DNA of 12,637 nucleotides, from positions 1 to 12,637 of the forward strand of contig DJNY01000085.1 in the NCBI GenBank assembly GCA_002441865.1. The letters run 5' to 3'. Origin of the DNA: Lachnospiraceae bacterium UBA6452. GTDB taxonomy: Bacteria; Bacillota; Clostridia; Lachnospirales; Lachnospiraceae. This document shows positions 1 through 7,487 of the stretch, one piece after another; within the stretch, counting starts at the first letter, position 1; each line of letters begins with the position of its first letter. A program made the translations under genes and the position numbers. Under the pieces are notes generated by a model. The model was given only the letters and a program-made list of their open reading frames with translations. It searched no databases and was not told the origin of the DNA.

Positions 1-479
1 ATTATGTGGCGGATCTCAGAGCTCCCACACCATCTGCCGCTGCAGAGCTGGCGGTATGTGATATGACAGCAGTTGTACAGCAGCTTTATGATCTGTCGCA
101 TAAGGTAGTGACAGCCATGCTGCAAAAGTGTGAGCAGCAGAGATTATTGACGGAGAATATGGCACTCAGGCTCCGCAGTGTATCGCCGCAGATGGTGCTC
201 AGACAGCATCGCATGCGGATTCTTTCTTTGGAGGAACAGCTTTCCTACCAGATGGAGCGTAAACTTGCTGCCCAGCAGCACAGGCTGGAGATCAGCGCAT
301 CACGGCTGGAAGCATTATCACCGCTGGCAAAGCTGAAACAGGGCTATGCTTATGTAACAAAGGATGAGCAGACACTGACGAGCACCGGGCAGATCGAAAA
401 AGGAGATCAGATCCGTATTTATCTGCAGGACGGCTGGGCAGATGCCCGGATCGAGGATAAACACGAACAATCTGTATGA
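1..479 (+). CDS. xseA: Exodeoxyribonuclease VII large subunit, C-terminal part (5' end outside window)
   Basis: Exonuclease VII is a cytoplasmic single-strand DNA nuclease, and XseA is its catalytic large subunit. The reading frame is already open at base 3 (TAT, Tyr). The GTG at base 6 is therefore an internal Val codon and not the start. About 158 residues are visible. They open with the conserved ADLRAPTPSAAAE block, continue through a long Gln/Glu/Leu-rich helical stretch (the coiled-coil stalk that binds XseB), and end with the family's SPLAKLKQGYAYV motif and a short OB/beta-like tail. The stop (477-479) lies 20 bases before the preferred xseB start, which is the usual order. Assignment is by family motifs. 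The nuclease core and N-terminal OB domain are off the left edge. Confidence 0.95.
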   Translation, partial: YVADLRAPTPSAAAELAVCDMTAVVQQLYDLSHKVVTAMLQKCEQQRLLTENMALRLRSVSPQMVLRQHRMRILSLEEQLSYQMERKLAAQQHRLEISASRLEALSPLAKLKQGYAYVTKDEQTLTSTGQIEKGDQIRIYLQDGWADARIEDKHEQSV

Positions 480-499
480 CAAGACAGGCAGGAGAGAAT

Positions 500-718
500 A
501 TGGCGGAAGAAAAACAGGAACTGTCTCTGGAGGAGGCATTTGAAAAACTGGAAACAGTCATTGAAAAACTGGAACGACCGGAGACCTCTTTGGAGGAATC
601 CTTTCAGGCATATAAAGAGGGAGTTTCCCTTGTGCAGCTTTGCAACCAGCAGATTGACCGCGTAGAAAAAGAGGTCAGGGTGCTTTCGCAGGAAGGAGAA
701 GCCGATGAGCAGCTTTAA
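500..718 (+). CDS. xseB: Exodeoxyribonuclease VII small subunit
   Basis: Small helical subunit that oligomerises on the stalk of XseA. From the ATG at 500 it is 72 residues, normal for the family. The hallmarks are LSLEEAFEKLETVIEKLE, TSLEESFQAYKEG and LCNQQIDRVEKEV, the typical two-helix hairpin. An in-frame ATG at 476 overlaps the xseA stop (ATGA) and would add eight residues. I prefer 500 because CAGGAGAG at 489-496 sits just ahead of it, and because MAEEKQELSLEEAF begins like other XseB proteins. The 3' end overlaps ispA by 14 bases, which suggests translational coupling. Confidence 0.95.
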   Translation: MAEEKQELSLEEAFEKLETVIEKLERPETSLEESFQAYKEGVSLVQLCNQQIDRVEKEVRVLSQEGEADEQL

Positions 719-1601
719 GGAGACACTGGAGCAGAAAACAAAAGAAGCAGAGGAGATCATCAATGTATATCTGCCAAAAGAAGAGGGCAGTCAGAAAACT
801 GTCATGGAAGCGATCAACTACAGCGTGAAGGCAGGGGGAAAACGGCTCAGACCGATCCTGATGCGGGAAGCGTTTACAGAGCTTGGCGGACAGGGAGATC
901 TGATCCGGCCTTTTATGGCGGCGCTGGAAATGATCCATACCTATTCCCTCATCCATGATGATCTGGAAGCGATGGACAATGATGCATACAGACGCGGACA
1001 GAAAACAACCCATGTGGTTTATGGCGAAGCGATGGCGATCCTGGCGGGCGATGGGCTTTTAAATCTGGCGTTTGAGACCGCAGCATCAGCATTTTCGCTT
1101 GCACCGGGCGATACAAAGGCGGAAAAGGCAATGCTGATCCTCGGAAAGAAAGCCGGTATTTATGGCATGGTCGGCGGACAGGTAGCGGATATTGAGGCAG
1201 AAGAAGCTTTTGATCCGCTTACCATGGAACAGCTTTTGTTTATCCATGAAAACAAGACTGCAGCACTGATCCAGTCCGCACTCATGATCGGTGCAGCACT
1301 TGCGGGTGCGCAGCAGAAGCAGATCGATGAAATGGAACGGATCGGTTATCTGGTAGGTATTGCGTATCAGATCGAGGATGATATTCTGGATGTGACGAGC
1401 ACATTGGAAGAACTCGGAAAGCCGATCGGCAGTGATGAGAAAAATCATAAGACAACTTATGTGACACTGGTGGGTATTGAGAAGGCAAAAGAAGAAGCGG
1501 AAAAGCTTTCAAAGGAGGCACTTGACAGATTGCATGCGCTGATGGGAGAAGATACGTTCCTGGAGGAGCTGATCGGAAGTCTGGTTAACCGCAGAAAGTA
1601 G
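705..1601 (+). CDS. ispA: Polyprenyl synthetase, farnesyl/geranylgeranyl diphosphate synthase
   Basis: Condenses IPP with allylic diphosphates to FPP (possibly GGPP), feeding undecaprenyl phosphate and quinone synthesis in the cytoplasm. It is 298 residues long, almost the length of E. coli IspA. Visible motifs are GGKRLRP (44-50, IPP-binding), the first Asp-rich motif DDLEAMD (85-91, the bacterial DDxxxxD form), a conserved GDGLLN at about 115-120, and the second Asp-rich motif DDILD (225-229) followed by GKPIGSD. The start at 705 lies inside xseB and has GGAAGGAGA just upstream. The dxs gene begins 10 bases after its stop, so precursor supply and chain elongation are co-transcribed. The exact product length cannot be read from sequence. 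Confidence 0.95.
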   Translation: MSSFKETLEQKTKEAEEIINVYLPKEEGSQKTVMEAINYSVKAGGKRLRPILMREAFTELGGQGDLIRPFMAALEMIHTYSLIHDDLEAMDNDAYRRGQKTTHVVYGEAMAILAGDGLLNLAFETAASAFSLAPGDTKAEKAMLILGKKAGIYGMVGGQVADIEAEEAFDPLTMEQLLFIHENKTAALIQSALMIGAALAGAQQKQIDEMERIGYLVGIAYQIEDDILDVTSTLEELGKPIGSDEKNHKTTYVTLVGIEKAKEEAEKLSKEALDRLHALMGEDTFLEELIGSLVNRRK

Positions 1602-1611
1602 GCAAGGGGCT

Positions 1612-3480
1612 ATGTTGCTTGACAGTATACAAAAAGCAAATGATATCAAAAAAATAAATGAAAAAGATCTGGACAGTCTGGCAGCGGAGATCAGACAGTT
1701 CCTGATCGAGAAGATCAGTGTGTCCGGAGGGCATCTGGGCTCCAATCTCGGAGCAGTGGAGCTGACTATGGCGCTTCATCTTTCCCTGGATCTGCCAAAC
1801 GATAAGATCGTATGGGATGTCGGGCATCAGTCCTATACCCATAAGATACTGACAGGAAGAAGAGAAGGCTTTGAAACGCTGCGTAAATTCGGTGGTATGA
1901 GCGGATTCCCGAAGCGGAAGGAAAGTGACTGTGACTGTTTTGATACGGGACACAGCTCGACTTCTATTTCCGCAGGACTCGGTCTGGCACAGGCAAGAGA
2001 TCTTCTGGGGGAGAAGCATACCGTTGTATCGGTGATCGGAGACGGATCCCTGACCGGCGGAATGGCATATGAGGCATTGAATAATGCGGCGCATCTGGAT
2101 ACGAACTTTATCGTGATCTTAAATGACAATAATATGTCTATTTCCGAAAATGTAGGCGGAGTTTCCACATATCTGAATTCCATCCGTACGGATGCCAAAT
2201 ATCTGGATCTGAAGGACAGTATTTATTACAGACTTCTCGAAATGCCGAAATATGGACAGGCAATCGTCAAAAAGATACAGAATGCGAAAAATGGTATCAA
2301 ACAGCTGATGATCCCCGGTATGTTTTTTGAGGATATGGGGATCAAATATTTAGGCCCGGTGGATGGACATGATATCAAAGCACTCAGGCGTGTTATCACG
2401 GAAGCCAAGCGTGTCAAGGGAGCTGTGCTCATTCATGTCATTACCCAGAAGGGAAAGGGATATACGCCCGCAGAGAGACATCCGGCAAGATTTCATGGTG
2501 CGGAGCCGTTTGATATCGCGACCGGTATTCCGAAAAATCCGCATACAAAGGCAAACTATACGGACGTATTTGCAACTGTGATGAATAAAATGGCGGAAAA
2601 GAATGATAAGCTCGTCGCGATCACGGCTGCAATGCCTGACGGAACAGGACTGAAGCGTTTCCGCAACCGTTATCCGGAACGGTTTTTTGATGTGGGGATC
2701 GCCGAGGAACATGCGGTCACATTTGCTGCGGGACTGGCAGCAGGCGGACTGAAGCCTGTTGTGGCGATTTATTCATCCTTCCTGCAGAGAGCCTATGATC
2801 AGATCCTGCATGATGTCTGTATCCAGAATCTGCCGGTTACTTTTGCCATAGACAGGGCGGGACTTGTCGGAAGTGATGGAGAGACCCATCAGGGCATTTT
2901 TGATTTTTCATTTCTTTCCAGTATTCCGAATATGCATATCATGGCACCGAAGAACAAATGGGAGCTGGCGGATATGCTCGAATATGCAGTTTCCTTTGAA
3001 GGTCCTATTGCGATCCGTTATCCGAGAGGAGAGGCATATGACGGATTGCAGGAATACAGACAGCCGGTCGACTATGGAAAAGCAGAGTGGATCTATCAGG
3101 AAAAAGAAATTGCACTGATCGCGGTCGGCAGTATGGTAAAGACTGCGGAACAGGTCAGACTTCGTCTGAAGGAAGAAGGCTATGCAGACTGCAGCCTTTT
3201 AAATGCACGCTTTGTAAAACCGATCGATGAAGCGGCAATTTTAGATGCAGCAGGAAATCATTCCCTGCTTGTGACAATGGAAGAAAATGTTTTAAGCGGC
3301 GGCTTTTCCGAAAAAGTCATTGATCTGATGGAAGCAAACGGAAATCCGGCAGAGGTACTTCCAATCACCTTACCGGATGAATATGTAGAGCACGGAAATG
3401 TAGAACTTCTGAAAAAAGAGGTTGGCATTGATGCGGAATCAATCGTCAGAAAGATTCTGGCAACACTGAAAAACAAATAA
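1612..3480 (+). CDS. dxs: 1-deoxy-D-xylulose-5-phosphate synthase
   Basis: First enzyme of the MEP isoprenoid pathway: a thiamine-diphosphate enzyme joining pyruvate and glyceraldehyde-3-phosphate to DXP. It is 622 residues, against 620 in E. coli. Seen in order: GHLGSNLGAVELT near the N-terminus, WDVGHQSY, the ThDP/Mg motif starting GDGS (143-146) and ending with Asn171 in LNDNNMS, then the central transketolase-like domain with the catalytic Glu365 in GIAEEHAV and DRAGLVGSDGETHQG. A C-terminal transketolase domain ends LPDEYVEHG. The RBS is AAGGGG at 1604-1609. The organism therefore uses, at least in part, the MEP rather than the mevalonate route. Confidence 0.97.
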   Translation: MLLDSIQKANDIKKINEKDLDSLAAEIRQFLIEKISVSGGHLGSNLGAVELTMALHLSLDLPNDKIVWDVGHQSYTHKILTGRREGFETLRKFGGMSGFPKRKESDCDCFDTGHSSTSISAGLGLAQARDLLGEKHTVVSVIGDGSLTGGMAYEALNNAAHLDTNFIVILNDNNMSISENVGGVSTYLNSIRTDAKYLDLKDSIYYRLLEMPKYGQAIVKKIQNAKNGIKQLMIPGMFFEDMGIKYLGPVDGHDIKALRRVITEAKRVKGAVLIHVITQKGKGYTPAERHPARFHGAEPFDIATGIPKNPHTKANYTDVFATVMNKMAEKNDKLVAITAAMPDGTGLKRFRNRYPERFFDVGIAEEHAVTFAAGLAAGGLKPVVAIYSSFLQRAYDQILHDVCIQNLPVTFAIDRAGLVGSDGETHQGIFDFSFLSSIPNMHIMAPKNKWELADMLEYAVSFEGPIAIRYPRGEAYDGLQEYRQPVDYGKAEWIYQEKEIALIAVGSMVKTAEQVRLRLKEEGYADCSLLNARFVKPIDEAAILDAAGNHSLLVTMEENVLSGGFSEKVIDLMEANGNPAEVLPITLPDEYVEHGNVELLKKEVGIDAESIVRKILATLKNK

Positions 3481-3495
3481 AGAAAGGCTCGGAGC

Positions 3496-4311
3496 ATGAA
3501 AGAGAGACTGGATGTATTACTGGTAAAACAGGGATTTGCTCCTTCCAGAGAAAAAGCGAAGGCAATCCTGATGTCCGGTATTGTATATGTGGACGGACAG
3601 AAGGAAGATAAAGCAGGAACCATGTTTGATCCGGAAAAGATAACAATAGAAGTGCGCGGAAATACCCTTCCCTATGTCAGCAGAGGCGGTCTGAAGCTGG
3701 AAAAAGCATTGCAGGTGTTCCCAATCGATCTGCAGGAGAAGACTTGTCTGGATATCGGCGCTTCCACAGGCGGCTTTACGGATTGTATGCTCCAGAACGG
3801 AGCCAAAAAGGTATATGCAGTGGACGTCGGACACGGTCAGCTTGACTGGAAGCTTAGAAATGATCCGAGAGTGGTCTGCATGGAAAAGACGAATTTCCGG
3901 TATATGCAGGCGGATGCGCTCGGCGAGCAGGTCGATTTTGCTTCCTGTGATGTTTCCTTTATTTCACTGACAAAGATTCTGGGACCGGCTTTTGCACTGC
4001 TAAAGCCGCTCGGACAGATGGTTTGTCTGATCAAGCCACAGTTTGAAGCAGGCAGAGAAAAGGTCGGGAAAAAGGGCGTAGTAACAGATAAGGCTGTGCA
4101 TATGGAAGTGGTGGAAAAGATCACACAGTTTGCCATGCAGACCGGATTTCATCTGCTGGGACTTGATTTTTCACCGATCAAAGGGCCGGAAGGTAATATA
4201 GAGTATCTTTTGTATATGGAAAAAGAGAATGATCCGACCAAAGCAGCGGAGCAGCTGCCTGTCCGGATTACAGATGTTGTAGAAAAGGCACACGGGAAAT
4301 TAGATGAATAA
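3496..4311 (+). CDS. tlyA: TlyA family rRNA 2'-O-methyltransferase (S4 plus FtsJ-like domain)
   Basis: Family members methylate ribose 2'-OH groups in 16S and/or 23S rRNA; the older name 'hemolysin A' is misleading. It is 271 residues. An N-terminal S4 RNA-binding domain (about 1-62, starting MKERLDVLLV) precedes a Rossmann methyltransferase domain with the SAM motif LDIGASTGGFTD (85-96). The K-D-K-E set expected of 2'-O-methyltransferases is present: Lys67 (RGGLK), Asp152 (CDVSF), Lys180 (LIKPQF) and Glu236 (NIEYLL). The RBS AGAAAGG lies at 3481-3487. The stop overlaps nadK by 8 bases. Which rRNA positions it modifies cannot be told here. Confidence 0.94.
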   Translation: MKERLDVLLVKQGFAPSREKAKAILMSGIVYVDGQKEDKAGTMFDPEKITIEVRGNTLPYVSRGGLKLEKALQVFPIDLQEKTCLDIGASTGGFTDCMLQNGAKKVYAVDVGHGQLDWKLRNDPRVVCMEKTNFRYMQADALGEQVDFASCDVSFISLTKILGPAFALLKPLGQMVCLIKPQFEAGREKVGKKGVVTDKAVHMEVVEKITQFAMQTGFHLLGLDFSPIKGPEGNIEYLLYMEKENDPTKAAEQLPVRITDVVEKAHGKLDE

Positions 4312-5164
4312 TTTTTATATTGTGACGAATGTGACCAAGGATAAGTCACTGCAAACAACAGATTATATTGAAAAGTATCTGACAGAGCATGGCAGGCATG
4401 TGACGGTCATGGTCAGAGGCGGGATTGAAAAAGGCATGCAGGAAGAAAAACATCTGCTGCAGATTCCGCCTGAGACAGACTGTATTTTAGTGCTGGGCGG
4501 AGACGGAACGCTGCTCCGGACAGCAAGAGATACGGTAGGACTGGGGATTCCGCTTCTTGGGATCAATCTCGGAACACTCGGTTTTCTGGCGGAAGTGGAA
4601 AAAAGCGGTATTACGGATGCACTCGATCATCTGATGCAGGACCGCTATGAGATCATGGACCGGATGCTTTTGTCGGGAAGCGTGATCCGGGATGGAAAGG
4701 AAATCCTGAAAGCACATGCACTGAATGATATTGTGGTAAACCGCTGCGGCCATCTGATGGTGCTGCATTATGAGGTGCTTGTCAATGGGCAGCTGTTATG
4801 CCATTATAAGGCTGATGGCATGATCCTTGCATCGCCAACCGGATCAACGGGATATAATATGTCTGCGGGAGGCCCTATTGTAGAGCCGGGCGCAAGGCTG
4901 ATGGTGATGACACCGATCTGTCCCCATACGCTGAATACCAGAAGCATCATTCTTTCACCGGAAGATCAGGTGGAAATTGTGATCGCGGCGGGCAGAGACG
5001 GACAGGCGCAGCAGGCGGAAGTCAATTTTGACGGCGGACAGGCACAGATGCTGACAACCGGCGACAGGATCAGAGTGCACCAGTCGGAGCAGGTTGTCCG
5101 GCTTTTGCATATCAATAAGGTGAGCTTTTTACAGATGCTTCATAAAAAAATGGGTGAAGGATAA
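4304..5164 (+). CDS. nadK: NAD kinase
   Basis: Phosphorylates NAD to NADP in the cytoplasm, using ATP or polyphosphate. It is 286 residues, the usual length. Motifs are GGDGT (65-69), NLGTLGFLAEVE (88-99), the ND pair of ALNDIVVNR (141-142), and DGMILASPTGSTGY with the Ser/Thr-rich loop at 177-184, followed by SAGGPIV and NTRSIIL. The start overlaps the end of tlyA, and the stop overlaps the argR start as TAATG, so translation of the three genes is probably coupled. A NAD kinase between tlyA and argR is a recurring arrangement in Clostridia. Confidence 0.97.
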   Translation: MNNFYIVTNVTKDKSLQTTDYIEKYLTEHGRHVTVMVRGGIEKGMQEEKHLLQIPPETDCILVLGGDGTLLRTARDTVGLGIPLLGINLGTLGFLAEVEKSGITDALDHLMQDRYEIMDRMLLSGSVIRDGKEILKAHALNDIVVNRCGHLMVLHYEVLVNGQLLCHYKADGMILASPTGSTGYNMSAGGPIVEPGARLMVMTPICPHTLNTRSIILSPEDQVEIVIAAGRDGQAQQAEVNFDGGQAQMLTTGDRIRVHQSEQVVRLLHINKVSFLQMLHKKMGEG

Positions 5165-5613
5165 TGAAAAGAAACAGACAGGAAGCAATCCTGCGTGTGA
5201 TCTCACAATATGAGGTGGAGACACAGCAGGAACTGGCACAAAGGCTGAAGGAAGAAGGCTTTGAAGTTACGCAGGCGACGGTATCCCGTGATATCCGGGA
5301 TATGAAGCTTTCCAAGATGCCGACAGGAGACGGACATCAGAAATATGTCCGCTTTCATAATGATGAAAAACATCTTTCCGGAAAATATGTCAATGTATTA
5401 AAGGAAGGATTTGTATCTATCGATATGGCACAGAATATTCTGGTCGTAAAAACAGTGTCCGGAATGGCAATGGCGGTTGCAGCGGCGATCGATGCCATGA
5501 AATATCCGGAGATTGTCGGTACGATCGCGGGAGACGATACGATCATGATGGCGGTCAGAACGGTAGAAGATACAAAAAGTCTGATGAATCAGATTTTGCA
5601 ACTGGTTCATTAA
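5164..5613 (+). CDS. argR: Arginine repressor ArgR/AhrC
   Basis: Hexameric arginine-responsive regulator of arginine biosynthesis and catabolism. It is 149 residues, the same as B. subtilis AhrC. The N-terminal winged helix-turn-helix includes TQATVSRDIRDMKLSK (about 36-51), the characteristic recognition helix. The C-terminal oligomerisation and arginine-binding domain carries GTIAGDDT (119-126), with the paired aspartates that contact arginine. It starts in a TAATG overlap with nadK behind a GAAGG element at 5156-5160, whose spacing is rather short. No arginine genes are nearby, which is normal: argR travels with this operon. I see no clear ARG box in the flanking non-coding bases. Confidence 0.95.
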   Translation: MKRNRQEAILRVISQYEVETQQELAQRLKEEGFEVTQATVSRDIRDMKLSKMPTGDGHQKYVRFHNDEKHLSGKYVNVLKEGFVSIDMAQNILVVKTVSGMAMAVAAAIDAMKYPEIVGTIAGDDTIMMAVRTVEDTKSLMNQILQLVH

Positions 5614-5631
5614 CCGGCAATATTGGGCTGT

Positions 5632-5648
5632 AACCTGTTATGCAGGTT
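5632..5648. repeat. Perfect small inverted repeat between argR and recN (hairpin 1)
   Basis: AACCTG (5632-5637) and CAGGTT (5643-5648) form a 6 bp stem around the loop TTATG. No T-run follows, so it does not look like an intrinsic terminator. It may be an RNA processing or stability element, or half of a short palindromic repeat together with the next hairpin. Confidence 0.55.
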
Positions 5649-5660
5649 GGCTGGTCGTAC

Positions 5661-5675
5661 ATTTGCTTCGCAAAT
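5661..5675. repeat. Perfect small inverted repeat between argR and recN (hairpin 2)
   Basis: ATTTGC (5661-5666) and GCAAAT (5670-5675) flank the triloop TTC. It lies 12 bases after the first hairpin and 31 bases before the recN start, again without a T-run. The following GTGACAAAA (5678-5686) recurs upstream of the EPS promoter at 8980-8988. Function unknown. Confidence 0.55.
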
Positions 5676-5706
5676 AGGTGACAAAATCTGGAGTATAAGG
5701 AAAATC

Positions 5707-7401
5707 ATGTTAGAAAGTTTAAAGGTAAAAAATGTTGCGCTTATTGATGAGTCCGAAGTGACATTCGGACCAGGACTCAATATTCTGACCGGTGAAACGG
5801 GTGCGGGTAAGTCGATCCTGATCGATTCGATCAATCTGGCACTCGGTGCAAAGGCAGACAGCAGTCTGATCCGTCAGGGGGCGGAATATGCGTATGTGGA
5901 GCTGTGCTTTCAAGTAAATAATGCATCCGTGATGCAGAAGCTGAAAGAACTGGAAGTCTTTCCGGATGAAGAAGGCAGAGTCCTTCTGCAGAGAAGGATC
6001 ATGCCCGGCAAGAGCAGTTGCAGGCTGAACGGAGAAAGTGCTACGGGTAAGCTCCTGCAGCAGGTGGCGGCTGTCCTGATCGATGTGCATGGACAGCATG
6101 AGCACCAGTCACTTCTCAATGAAAAAAAACATCTGGAAGTACTGGATGCGTTCTGCGGTGACAAATTGCAGGCTGTCAAGCAGGAGCTTGGAGCCGCCTA
6201 TGCAGCCTACAGAGAAAAAGAAAAACTGGTAAAAGAAGCACTGGATGAAGATGGCAGCAAAGACCGGGAGATCGCACTTGCCAGATTTGAACTGGAAGAA
6301 ATTGAAGCAGCAGCACTGGTCGAGGGAGAAGATGAAAAGCTGGAAGCTGATTTCAGGCGGATGGAAAACAGCAGGCAGATCGGTGAGAGCCTTTCACAGG
6401 CAGATGCCTGTTTAAACAGCTACGAGCAGGAAAATGCAAGGGATCTGATCGGGGCAGCGGCAAAATGCGTGAATGATGCGGCAAAATATGATGCATCACT
6501 TGCGCCGTGTGTGGAAAGCTTTGCACAGGTGCAGGAGCTTTTACAGGATATTGGTAGAAGTCTGGGACATTATATTGAAAGCATGGAATTTGATGCACAG
6601 ACTTATACAGACACAAAAGAGCGGCTGGATACGATCAATAAATGTAAAACAAAATATGGCAATACCATTTCCGAAATTTTGGCGTATGCACAAAAACAGC
6701 AGGAATTTCTGCATAAATATGATGATTTCGAGCAGTATAAAATAAAGCTGCAGGAAGAACTTGCGCAGCAAAAAGAAAAACTGCTTGCCTTATGTCAGAA
6801 GGCATCCAGGATCAGATGCAAAGAAGCTGCAAAGCTGGAAAAAGAAATGAAGCAGGCACTTCTTTCCCTGAATTTCCCATATGTGGATTTTGCGATCGAA
6901 GTGGAACATAATGAGACGCATCTATCCGCAAACGGAATGGATCATGTCCGGTTTTTGATCTCATTGAATGCCGGACAGGAAAAGAAACCTCTTTCACAGG
7001 TAGCAAGCGGGGGTGAACTTTCCCGTATCATGCTGGCACTCAAATCCGTACTGGCAGAACAGGACGAAACAGAGACACTCATCTTTGATGAGATCGATGC
7101 GGGCATCAGTGGCAGGACTGCATGGAAAATATCGGAAAAACTGGCAATCCTTGGCAGGGCACATCAGGTGATCTGCATTACACATCTGCCGCAGATCGCA
7201 GCGATGGCGGATCAGCATTTTGTGATCGAAAAGAAGCAGGATAAAAATGGCACGCAGACAAAGCTGACTGCACTTTCCAAAGAGGGTATGCTTTCCGAGA
7301 TCGCCCGTCTGCTTGGCAGTGATAAGATCACGGATACAGTGATGCAGAATGCCGGCGAGCTGAAGGCAATGGCAGACGAAGCGAAGAAAACAGCAAAATA
7401 A
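5707..7401 (+). CDS. recN: DNA repair ATPase RecN
   Basis: SMC-like ATPase that acts early in recombinational repair of double-strand breaks. It is 564 residues from the ATG at 5707, close to E. coli (553) and B. subtilis (576). Walker A is GETGAGKS (29-36). A long Glu/Lys/Gln-rich coiled-coil region fills the middle. The ABC signature ASGGELSR has its SGG at 434-436, Walker B is LIFDE (458-462) with DAGISG after it, and HLPQIAA follows. The frame is open further upstream to a TTG at 5623, but those codons run through the two hairpins and lack family similarity. AAGG at 5697-5700 and MLESLKVKNVALI fix the start at 5707. No promoter or LexA-like box is evident in the gap, so read-through from argR is likely. 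Confidence 0.97.
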   Translation: MLESLKVKNVALIDESEVTFGPGLNILTGETGAGKSILIDSINLALGAKADSSLIRQGAEYAYVELCFQVNNASVMQKLKELEVFPDEEGRVLLQRRIMPGKSSCRLNGESATGKLLQQVAAVLIDVHGQHEHQSLLNEKKHLEVLDAFCGDKLQAVKQELGAAYAAYREKEKLVKEALDEDGSKDREIALARFELEEIEAAALVEGEDEKLEADFRRMENSRQIGESLSQADACLNSYEQENARDLIGAAAKCVNDAAKYDASLAPCVESFAQVQELLQDIGRSLGHYIESMEFDAQTYTDTKERLDTINKCKTKYGNTISEILAYAQKQQEFLHKYDDFEQYKIKLQEELAQQKEKLLALCQKASRIRCKEAAKLEKEMKQALLSLNFPYVDFAIEVEHNETHLSANGMDHVRFLISLNAGQEKKPLSQVASGGELSRIMLALKSVLAEQDETETLIFDEIDAGISGRTAWKISEKLAILGRAHQVICITHLPQIAAMADQHFVIEKKQDKNGTQTKLTALSKEGMLSEIARLLGSDKITDTVMQNAGELKAMADEAKKTAK

Positions 7402-7417
7402 TACCAAACTAACCTGA

Positions 7418-7466
7418 AAAATAACGCACATACTAAAAGAGAAATCTTTAGTATATGCGTTATTTT
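7418..7466 (+). terminator. Intrinsic terminator after recN
   Basis: Bases 7418-7437 pair with 7447-7466: a 20 bp stem with a single C-A mismatch (7429/7455) and a 9-base loop. The left arm starts AAAATAACGC and the right arm ends GCGTTATTTT, so the hairpin has an A-tract before and a T-tract after and could work in either direction. It closes the housekeeping operon 16 bases after the recN stop. Its right arm lies only about 20 bases ahead of the spoIVB start. Confidence 0.8.
7429..7435 (+). promoter_or_regulatory. Candidate sigma-G-like -10 element for spoIVB
   Basis: CATACTA at 7429-7435 matches the forespore sigma-G -10 pattern (CATnnTA). The base stretch 17 upstream (AAACTA, 7406-7411) is only a weak match to the expected -35, so this is tentative. 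It lies in the left arm of the recN terminator. If real, transcripts would begin near the loop and keep only the right arm. It is proposed because spoIVB is known to be transcribed in the forespore and must be insulated from the vegetative operon. Confidence 0.3.
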
Positions 7467-7487
7467 ATCTTGGGAAGGAAAACAACC

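Noticed and set aside
476..499. Upstream ATG for xseB overlapping the xseA stop
   Set aside because: The ATGA overlap is tempting, but the ribosome binding site and family-like N-terminus favour the ATG at 500.
2363..3118. Small + strand frames (72 and 84 codons) inside dxs
   Set aside because: Out-of-frame within a gene with continuous Dxs motifs; no own ribosome binding site or domain.
5623..5706. Upstream TTG extension of recN
   Set aside because: The 28 extra codons run through two hairpins and are unlike RecN; the ATG at 5707 has a spaced AAGG and the family start.
7455..7487. Upstream ATG extension of spoIVB
   Set aside because: It lies in the right arm of the recN terminator without a ribosome binding site; the ATG at 7488 follows GGGAAGGAA.
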